Assembly (NCBI GenBank): GCA_964628935.1
Contig: CAZVOE010000201.1
Location: 1 to 5,111, forward strand
Length of the DNA: 5,111 nt
Direction of reading: 5' to 3'
From: CAYLHQ01 sp964628935
Lineage (GTDB): Bacteria > Acidobacteriota > Polarisedimenticolia > Polarisedimenticolales > DASRJG01
Made by a program: the position numbers and the translations under genes. The first letter of the stretch is position 1, and the number at the start of each line of letters is the position of its first letter. This document shows positions 1 to 5,111 of the stretch, in pieces. The notes beneath the pieces were generated by a model, which did not search any database, was not told the origin of the DNA, and worked only from the letters and a program-made list of their open reading frames with translations.

Positions 1-1179
1 CTCTTGGGGCCTCGAGAGGTATGCGGCGCCGTTCTCTCCGACGCAAACGATCTCTTCGCATGTTGCCACCCCATGTCCCGGGACCGGGAGCCGCGGTTCG
101 ATCGTGAAGCACTGGCCGATCTCGATCGGCAGGAACGGAGTCCGCCCGTACCGCTCCCAACGCGGGAGGAGGCCCGCCCCCCCGTCGTGCGCGACCCGGC
201 CGATCTGGTGTCCGGTTCCATGAGGGTACTCGGGGAACCCGGCGGCGGTCACGCACCCCCGGACGATGTCGTCGATTTCCGCGCCGATCTTCCCCGGACG
301 GATCGCATCGGCTCCCCTGCGGATCGCGTCGACGATCGTGTCGAACCCGCGCTGCACTTCGGGCGGGGCGCTCCGTTCGCCGGGACGAAGGACGTACCAG
401 GTCCGTTGGAGGTCGGAACAGTATCCGTCCTTCCGCACGCCGAAGTCGACGTTGACGATGTGCCCTGGCTCGATCGTGCGGTCGGTGGGGGCGGCGTGGG
501 CGCCCGCCGAGTCGGGACCGGTGAAGACCGCCGGGCAATGCTCGGGATCCCACGCGGGCTCGAGCCCCCCCGAGGCGTCCATCTCCTCGAGAATCACCGC
601 GGCCAGTTGGCGCTCGGTCATCCCGGCGCGGAGCCGTCCCGAAACGCGGTCGAAGATCTCGACCGTGACGTCACACGCCGCACGGATCCGCGCGCGTTCG
701 GTCGGGGTTTTCCGGCCACGAAGGGCGGCGACGATTCTCTCCGCCGATTCGAGGCGGTCGCCGTACGGGGTGCCTTCGAGCGCCTTCAGGAGGTTCCGGT
801 GCATCCCGACCGTCAGGCCGTCCGCGGCCGGATCGCTCTCCGACCAATTCACCGCGATGCGGGAGGGATCGATGCGGCGCAAGGCCTCGCGGAGGTCGCC
901 CCCGATCCCCGAGACGTACGGGACGACCTCCCGGTAGTGCCCCATCGACTCGAGGTTCGCCTTGTCGAGGCTTCCGACCACCGCGAGCCGTTCCCCGCGG
1001 CGGCCGAGCAGGAACGCGGAGTGCCAAGTGACGTTCGTCCCGACCACCAGGTCGAAGGAGGGGTCGTGGATCGTCGACGTTTCCCGGGCGAAGAGGAGCC
1101 AGAGGTCGATTCCGAGCTCGTCGAGCACGGAGGGGACCTGTTCGAGCTTCTCGCGCAGGACGGGGTCGAGTCGCTCCAT
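1..1179 (-). CDS. M24-family metallopeptidase (Xaa-Pro peptidase / prolidase-like), C-terminus cut by window edge
   Basis: Probable cytoplasmic dimetal peptidase that cleaves an Xaa-Pro bond in dipeptides or short peptides. The frame is open from the ATG at 1179-1177 to the left edge (393 residues). Residues 1 to about 150 form a creatinase-like N-terminal domain and about 155-393 the pita-bread catalytic domain. All five expected metal ligands are visible: D245 and D256 (VNVDFGV, then CSD, spaced 11 as in E. coli aminopeptidase P), H324 in PHGTGHQIG, E361 in FTIEPRL and E375 in CEEIV. The active-site histidines H228 and H331 also sit at the aminopeptidase P spacing (17 before the first Asp, 7 after the ligand His). 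The last visible residues, AYLSRPQE, resemble the usual end of this family, so only a short tail is missing. The start is supported by GGAGGT at 1189-1184, 4 nt from the ATG. It is transcribed divergently from the GGDEF/PilZ gene. Substrate (dipeptide or longer) is not decided by sequence; family assignment is firm. Confidence 0.93.
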   Translation of the reverse strand, partial: MERLDPVLREKLEQVPSVLDELGIDLWLLFARETSTIHDPSFDLVVGTNVTWHSAFLLGRRGERLAVVGSLDKANLESMGHYREVVPYVSGIGGDLREALRRIDPSRIAVNWSESDPAADGLTVGMHRNLLKALEGTPYGDRLESAERIVAALRGRKTPTERARIRAACDVTVEIFDRVSGRLRAGMTERQLAAVILEEMDASGGLEPAWDPEHCPAVFTGPDSAGAHAAPTDRTIEPGHIVNVDFGVRKDGYCSDLQRTWYVLRPGERSAPPEVQRGFDTIVDAIRRGADAIRPGKIGAEIDDIVRGCVTAAGFPEYPHGTGHQIGRVAHDGGAGLLPRWERYGRTPFLPIEIGQCFTIEPRLPVPGHGVATCEEIVCVGENGAAYLSRPQE

Positions 1180-1183
1180 GGGG

Positions 1184-1206
1184 ACCTCCGGGAAGGGGCG
1201 ATTGTA
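1184..1206 (-). promoter_or_regulatory. Putative -10 element and ribosome binding site of the M24 peptidase gene
   Basis: Reading the minus strand, TACAAT (1206-1201) matches the sigma-70 -10 consensus at 5 of 6 positions and stands out in very GC-rich DNA. It is followed by GGAGGT (1189-1184), 4 nt before the ATG. Transcription from this box would start near 1194 and leave a leader of about 15 nt. No convincing -35 hexamer lies 16-18 bp upstream, so the ribosome binding site is solid and the promoter is tentative. Confidence 0.4.
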
Positions 1207-1254
1207 GGCGTCGGGGCGCAGGCGGGGCCACAGCCGCCCTCGCGCCCGTCGGGG

Positions 1255-1300
1255 TTGCCGATCCCCGGACCGAAACCTAGATTCCGGATTCGTAAGGAGG
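1255..1300 (+). promoter_or_regulatory. Putative sigma-70-like promoter and Shine-Dalgarno of the GGDEF/PilZ gene
   Basis: TTGCCG (1255-1260; 4 of 6 to TTGACA) and TAGATT (1278-1283; 4 of 6 to TATAAT) are separated by exactly 17 bp. Initiation would fall near 1290, giving a leader of about 16 nt. AAGGAGG at 1294-1300 lies 5 nt before the ATG at 1306 and is a near-perfect Shine-Dalgarno that decides the start. The ribosome binding site is strong; the promoter boxes are only moderate matches. Confidence 0.45.
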
Positions 1301-1305
1301 GGATC

Positions 1306-2520
1306 ATGCTGTACGACGCGCGGGAGGGAACCTCGTACGACCGGGGGGTGCCGCGGGGTACGTTTCTCGTCGACGCCTCCGGCACCGTCCTCGGCCTCGA
1401 CGCGAGGCTCGAGGCGCTGACCGGCTGGACCGCCTCCGAACTCGTCGGTCGGCGGAGGGACTTCGCCACGCGTGTCGAGCGGGACGCCGGACCCTTCGAG
1501 GCGGGAGGGGGGCGCGCGGTTCTGCGTCTGAGGTGCCCCGGCGGACGCACGCTCGACGTCGAGGCGACCATGAGGACGACGCCGGAGCTCGGCGGCTGCC
1601 TCTCCGTGCAGGTTCAACGCGTGCTCGCGTGCGCCGAGGAGAGCGCGTCGACCGAGCACGACGGCGTCGACCCGCTCACGGGGCTCCCGACCGGGGAAGT
1701 CTTCGTGCGCCTGCTCGAGGATCGCGTGCGCGCCGCCGGAACGGAGGGAAAACCGCTCGCCCTCGTCCTCGCCGACGTGGATCAACTCCGTCGAATCGGC
1801 GACCGGTTCGGGCGGGACGCCGAGCGGGAAGTGGTCGGCAACCTCGGCGGCATCCTCCGCGCCTCCCTGCGCGGCCACGACGTCGCCGCACGTCTCCACG
1901 AGGACGACTTCGCGGTCCTCCTCCCCGGGTTCGGCCGCGGGAGCGCGCGGCAATTCGCGGCGCGCCTCCGCTCGACCGTCGAGGGGTTCTCGTTCCTGCC
2001 CTCGGTCGGCGCCCAGGCCCCCCGCGTGACCTTGAGCCTCGGGGCCGCCTCGGTCCCAGCGGACGCCGAGAGCGCTGGCGATCTCCTGGCGCGGGCCCGC
2101 GAGGCCCTCGACGAGGCGCGCAGGCTCGGCCGCAACCGGGTGTGGTGTTACACGCGGCGGCCCCGGGTACCTCTCCGGACCCCCGTCTTCCTCGAAGGCG
2201 CCGAACCGGTGCTGCTCGGATACTCGAAGGACCTTTCCCCGAGCGGGCTGTTCGTCGCGACCGGTTCCCCGGTGGACGTGGGAATGCGCTGCGCCCTCTC
2301 GTTTCCCCTTCCGTCGACAGACGGTCGGGTCCATGTGATCGGCAGGGTCGTGCGGACGGTGTCCGGCGGCGTGCCGGGGTCGATGCAGCCGACGCCCGAT
2401 CCAGGAATGGGCTTCGAGTTCGAGCGTTTCGGGCCAGAGGACCGGCGGGCGATCGAAGCGTTCCTATACGAGAACGAGGCGGCGACCAGCAGACCCGAGA
2501 CCGGAATCTGCTCGATCTGA
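1306..2520 (+). CDS. PAS-like / degenerate GGDEF / PilZ protein, probable c-di-GMP receptor
   Basis: 404 residues, no signal peptide or membrane segment, so probably cytoplasmic. Residues ~15-108 look PAS-like (FLVDASGTVLG, then LTGWTASELVGR at 38-49). Residues ~118-280 are a GGDEF domain: DPLTGLP at 122, ADVD at 156-159. The cyclase signature is HEDDF (198-202) instead of GGDEF. The two residues that in PleD contact guanine (N335, D344) align with G165 and R174, so diguanylate cyclase activity is unlikely. The inhibitory-site motif RxxD is kept as RGHD (189-192) at the usual spacing. Residues ~284-390 are a PilZ domain with DLSPSG (309-314, matching DxSxxG) and GMGFEF (367-372). The N-terminal arginine motif is less regular (RRPRVPLR, 284-291). 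Inferred role: a PAS-linked sensor that binds c-di-GMP and acts on an unknown target. The start is fixed by AAGGAGG; the frame stays open far upstream only as antisense of the M24 gene. Domain calls are firm, function is inferred. Confidence 0.9.
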   Translation: MLYDAREGTSYDRGVPRGTFLVDASGTVLGLDARLEALTGWTASELVGRRRDFATRVERDAGPFEAGGGRAVLRLRCPGGRTLDVEATMRTTPELGGCLSVQVQRVLACAEESASTEHDGVDPLTGLPTGEVFVRLLEDRVRAAGTEGKPLALVLADVDQLRRIGDRFGRDAEREVVGNLGGILRASLRGHDVAARLHEDDFAVLLPGFGRGSARQFAARLRSTVEGFSFLPSVGAQAPRVTLSLGAASVPADAESAGDLLARAREALDEARRLGRNRVWCYTRRPRVPLRTPVFLEGAEPVLLGYSKDLSPSGLFVATGSPVDVGMRCALSFPLPSTDGRVHVIGRVVRTVSGGVPGSMQPTPDPGMGFEFERFGPEDRRAIEAFLYENEAATSRPETGICSI

Positions 2521-2541
2521 CCGCCCGGGGTCGGCCCCACG

Positions 2542-3006
2542 TCAGCGCTCGTCCACCGGGGTCCCCCCCGGCGCGTCCTTTCCCTTCTCGTACACGGAAG
2601 GGGCGAACCAGACCCGGTAGACGAGACCCCGGGCATCGACCCAGAACCGCGCTTCCGGCCCGCGCTCGACGGCCACGGTCTCGCTTCCGAAGGGCGACGG
2701 GGGCACGGAGTCCGGGGACCCCGAAGGGACAGGGCGCCCGAGCCCTCCCGCGTCGCGGGTCGATTCCACGGTGAGCGGCCCAGGATCCCCGGTGTACGAG
2801 AGGATCGACCCTCCCTGGCCGTCGGGCTCCCGGGCGGGATTCGGGCCCCAGCGTTCGAGCACGAGCGATTCGGGCTTCCCGATCCACGGATGGGCGGGCA
2901 AGCCGGCCGTGTCGATCACCCGAACGACCCGGGTCTCGGTCGGGGCGCAGGCGCTCAGGGCGACGGCGAGGAACGCGGTGGCGGCGACCGACGAGCGGGT
3001 CCTCAT
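2542..3006 (-). CDS. Small putative outer-membrane lipoprotein of unknown function
   Basis: 154 residues. The N-terminus is a lipoprotein signal: positively charged MRTR, a hydrophobic stretch (residues ~7-17) and the lipobox LSAC with the acylated cysteine at C20. The residue after it is Ala, not Asp, which in proteobacterial Lol rules favours the outer membrane. The mature part has a WIGKPESLVLERWGPNP segment and a DGQGGSILSYTGDP segment, a pattern seen in small uncharacterised envelope lipoproteins and loosely like SmpA/OmlA-type folds. A Pro/Ser/Gly-rich linker follows, then a short ARFWVDARGLVYRVWF strand pair. I do not recognise a specific family. No Shine-Dalgarno precedes the ATG; because the gene starts 33 bp after the barrel stop on the same strand, it may depend on co-transcription. 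It converges with the GGDEF/PilZ gene, with 21 bp between the stops. Confidence 0.8.
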   Translation of the reverse strand: MRTRSSVAATAFLAVALSACAPTETRVVRVIDTAGLPAHPWIGKPESLVLERWGPNPAREPDGQGGSILSYTGDPGPLTVESTRDAGGLGRPVPSGSPDSVPPSPFGSETVAVERGPEARFWVDARGLVYRVWFAPSVYEKGKDAPGGTPVDER

Positions 3007-3036
3007 GGCGGGAAGTGTGCCACAAAGCGTTCCGCC
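3007..3036. other. Imperfect inverted repeat between the barrel gene and the lipoprotein gene
   Basis: GGCGGGAA (3007-3014) can pair with TTCCGCC (3030-3036) if one G is bulged, around a 15-nt loop that itself contains TGTG-C-CACA (3016-3024). It fills almost all of the 33-bp spacer and abuts the lipoprotein ATG. No T-tract follows on either strand, so it does not look like a standard terminator. It could be an mRNA processing or attenuating hairpin, or chance in GC-rich DNA. Confidence 0.2.
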
Positions 3037-3039
3037 CGA

Positions 3040-3339
3040 TCAGGGTCGGTCGAGCCGCAGGTCCACGAGGTCCGCGAGACTTCCCTCGTCGAACTTGAAG
3101 CGGAGGGCGACGAACGCCCCTTCGTCGGTTCTGTCCCGCGCGGGGAAGGTGTCGTCACGGAACCCCTTCACGTTGTACCCGGTCACGATCCAGAGATCCT
3201 TCCACGCGAGGTGGCCGACTTCGAGGCCCGCTCCATAGGACGTCGTTCCGGTCTCGTGTTGCGCGAAGCGTCGCGCGCTCGCCCCGACGGTCCAACGAGG
3301 GTGGACCTCCACCGTGTAGTGGAGGGAGAGCAGATCGGT
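3040..3339 (-). CDS. C-terminal 99 residues of a large outer-membrane beta-barrel-type protein (downstream of the N gap)
   Basis: Reading from the gap, the frame begins TDLLSLHYTVEV and ends RLDRP at a TGA (3042-3040). It alternates short amphipathic strands: HPRWTVGASARRF, TTSYGAGLEVGHLAW, KDLWIVTGYNVKGF, and GAFVALRFKFDE near the end. The GYN-x-x-GFRDD segment followed by a closing RFKFDE strand matches, as far as I recall, the C-terminus of large repeat-containing outer-membrane proteins with a terminal barrel. It is the same gene as the segment on the other side of the gap: same strand, same strand-rich composition and no start codon context here. The two halves are in different frames as deposited. 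The lipoprotein gene follows 33 bp downstream. Confidence 0.8.
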   Translation of the reverse strand, partial: TDLLSLHYTVEVHPRWTVGASARRFAQHETGTTSYGAGLEVGHLAWKDLWIVTGYNVKGFRDDTFPARDRTDEGAFVALRFKFDEGSLADLVDLRLDRP

Positions 3340-3349
3340 NNNNNNNNNN
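3340..3349. other. Assembly gap (10 N) inside the beta-barrel gene
   Basis: Ten consecutive N, the kind of fixed-length placeholder used for a scaffold gap of unknown size. The barrel gene reads in one minus-strand frame above it and another below it. If both flanking frames are right and there is no frameshift near the contig ends, the true gap length must leave remainder 2 on division by 3, so it cannot be 10. Confidence 0.97.
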
Positions 3350-3350
3350 A

Positions 3351-5081
3351 AGACCACGATGGCGAGCGCCACGACGAGAATCCGCCGCCGCGTGCCGCGA
3401 TCCAGGACCCCGCGACGCGCTGTCGTGCTCCCGCCCGAACCCCTGCGGCGAGATGGAGAGCGAACGAGTCCCGGAGCGAGGCGACGCCGAGCCTCGGGTC
3501 GGAGAACCCGACGCCGGGAGGGACGGGGCTCCGCGGGACGACCGCCACCGAACCGAACGGCTCGGACGTCGCCGATCCCGGCGCGACGCCGCCGGCGGCG
3601 GCTGCGGTTCCCCCGCCGAGGGCGTGGTCGACCCGGGCGAGGAACTGCCACGCGCCGCCGAGCGGCCGGTACGCCGCGCCGAGGAGCCCCTCGGCGCGCG
3701 TGGCCCGCGGTCCCGCGGCGGCATCGGACACGAAGATCCGCTCGCGGACGAAGAGGGTCCAAGGTTCCGAGATGCGGAACGCTCCGGAGGCGGTCCCGAG
3801 GTGCCGCGTTTCCCTGGATCCGAGGTAAAGCTCGTACCGGGCGGAGAGGAGCGCCTCGCCGCTCCGGCGCTCCCACCCTCCCCCGAGCGTCGTGAAGTCA
3901 TTCGCCTCGTCCCCGCGGGTCGTTTGGAGCCGTGCGATCCGCATTTGGACAGAGGTCTGCGCGTCGAGGGGGATCGTCGTCTCGATCCCCGCGCTCGCCC
4001 GTGCGGAGGCGCCGGGGAGGCCCCCCTCGAGCGCGTACTGCGCGAGCGCCTTGGTGTTGGTGGTGAGCGCGGTCTCCACCCCTGCAACGGTGCGGTCCCG
4101 GTCGGGGCCGTCTCCCGACTCCCATTCCTGCCGCACGAACAGGCGCTGCCCCGGGGCGACGTCCAACCCGATCCCGGCAACCGTTCGGTCGGGGTACGCC
4201 GCGGCGGGATCGCCGAGCGCTTGGCGGTGCGAGGCTTCGGCCGTCAGGTGGCTCGTGAGCCGTCCGCGAACCCCGGCTTCGAGGACCGTCGCGTCCTCTT
4301 CGGCGCGATCGATCGTGGATTGGACGCGGCGGATCGCGCCGAGGAGCGAGGCGCGCTGGAAGCGGCGTTCGGCTTCCAGGGAGGCGAGGAGGCGTTCCAC
4401 CCGATGGATCTCGTCGTCCTGCCAGGTGATCTCGCCGCGTGCGCGCCACGGGCCGGGCGGTTCCCACAGGGCGGAGGCGTTTGCGCGTCGGCCCCCGATC
4501 ACCGGGGGCGCGGGGAGCGTCGGGTTCGAGAACTCCAAGGGGGTGTCCCGGTACGCGGCCGCGAGGGTCAGCCCTTCGCCGAGCCGCGAGGATGCCTCGA
4601 CGGCGACGGCAGTCGCACCGACCCCGCCGTCGTCGCTCGCCGCGACCTCGCCCCGGACGTGGGTTCCCGGCCGAGGCCGCCAGACGAGGTCGGCCCCGTA
4701 AAGACCGAAATCATCCGCCTCCCGCCGTTCTCGCACCGCTGAGACCCCGGCCTCGACGCGCTCGCCGCGGCGGAAGGCGACCCGAAGACCACCCGCCCCC
4801 AGGTCCTCCCCGCCGTGCCGGACCTCGTAAACGACCACCACCCGCACCGGTTGCAGGTCGCGATCGAACGGCGCGACCGGCCCCCGGAACAGGATCGTGC
4901 CCGCCTCGGGGTCGAGCGTGTAGTCGAGATCCGGACGCAGGACGCGGCGGGCGACCACCTCGTCCGAACGGATCCGGTCCCGCGTTTCGATCGCGATCGA
5001 CTCGGAGCGCGCCACCACGGGGCGTTGGGAGAGCAGGTAGGGTCCGGAGGTGCCGTCCGGCTCGAACACATCTCGTGCCAC
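3351..5081 (-). CDS. Large outer-membrane beta-barrel-type protein, upstream part (5' end uncertain, 3' end at N gap)
   Basis: A frame of about 577 residues from a GTG at 5081-5079 to the gap, rich in alternating polar/hydrophobic strands. Residues ~1-90 (numbered from that GTG) contain DGTSGPYLLS, RVLRPDLDYTLDPEAGTILF and LQPVRVVVVYEV. This is a small beta-domain pattern (DY-x-[IL]-D-x-x-x-G-x-[IL]-x-F) that precedes or repeats within large surface or outer-membrane proteins. The remainder has many short strands with charged turns, for example RANASALWEPPGPWRARGEI and QRLFVRQEWESGDG, consistent with a barrel of many strands. No signal peptide and no Shine-Dalgarno are seen at the GTG, and the sequence begins mid-domain, so the true N-terminus probably lies outside the window. 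However, an in-frame TGA occupies the last three bases (5111-5109). The final residues before the gap are least certain. Function unknown; outer-membrane location is inferred from strand pattern and the lipoprotein neighbour. Confidence 0.75.
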
Positions 5082-5111
5082 GTCACGCGCCGCGCGTGTC
5101 TGTGCGCTTCA

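Noticed and set aside
4..1305. Plus-strand open frame running continuously from position 4 into the GGDEF/PilZ gene, giving an 838-residue protein
   Set aside because: The minus strand here encodes an M24 peptidase with every metal ligand at the right spacing. The plus-strand reading is Arg/Pro/Asp-rich antisense without domain features, and a strong Shine-Dalgarno marks the real start at 1306.
2527..2538. GGGG-TCGG-CCCC hairpin in the 21-bp convergent gap, as a bidirectional terminator
   Set aside because: The stem is only 4 bp with no T-tract on either side, which is expected by chance at this GC content.
2557..2575. CCGGGG/CCCCGG inverted repeat near the end of the lipoprotein gene
   Set aside because: It lies within coding sequence and is explained by Gly/Pro codons in the C-terminal PGGTPVDE segment.
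1676..3025. Long minus-strand frame opposite the GGDEF/PilZ gene
   Set aside because: Composition is almost pure Arg/Gly/Pro/Ala, typical of the complement of GC-rich codons, and it lies over three recognisable domains on the plus strand.
3350..3420. Minus-strand reading LDRGTRRRILVVALAIVV just before the N gap, resembling the start of a membrane protein
   Set aside because: It lacks a start codon with a ribosome binding site, its upstream part is Arg-rich shadow, and the barrel frame continues through the same bases. It remains a weak possibility only if the scaffold joined two unrelated contigs.
3453..4742. Plus-strand frame of 429 residues opposite the barrel gene
   Set aside because: It is low-complexity Arg/Gly/Glu/Pro sequence without motifs, while the minus strand has regular beta-strand periodicity.

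Overview
The window is very GC-rich with strong G/C bias at third codon positions. It encodes a lipoprotein and an outer-membrane-type beta-barrel, so it comes from a didermic (Gram-negative) bacterium with cyclic-di-GMP signalling. No marker gene fixes the phylum. A run of 10 N, a gene cut at the left edge and an in-frame stop exactly at the right edge make it look like a short draft or metagenomic scaffold.

Layout, left to right. (1) Positions 1-1179, minus strand: an M24-family metallopeptidase (Xaa-Pro peptidase / prolidase-like), complete at its N-terminus and lacking only the extreme C-terminus. (2) Positions 1180-1305: a 126-bp divergent intergenic region with a plausible promoter and a good ribosome binding site facing each way. 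(3) Positions 1306-2520, plus strand: a 404-residue PAS-like / degenerate GGDEF / PilZ protein. Its cyclase signature is HEDDF, but an RxxD inhibitory-site motif and a PilZ DxSxxG motif are present, which suggests a c-di-GMP receptor and not an enzyme. (4) Positions 2542-3006, minus strand, convergent with the previous gene across 21 bp: a small lipoprotein of unknown function. (5) Positions 3040 to about 5108, minus strand: a large beta-strand-rich outer-membrane-type protein, split by the N run at 3340-3349. Its C-terminal 99 residues and its upstream ~577 residues lie in different frames, which an assembly gap of unknown true length explains.

The barrel gene and the lipoprotein gene lie in tandem 33 bp apart and are probably co-transcribed, which suggests a shared envelope role. 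The peptidase and the c-di-GMP-type regulator share only a divergent control region. I found no mobile element, CRISPR array, tRNA or rRNA. The most unusual item is the PAS / degenerate GGDEF / PilZ protein. The rest looks like ordinary chromosomal content with poorly characterised envelope genes, and I see no clear new multi-gene system.
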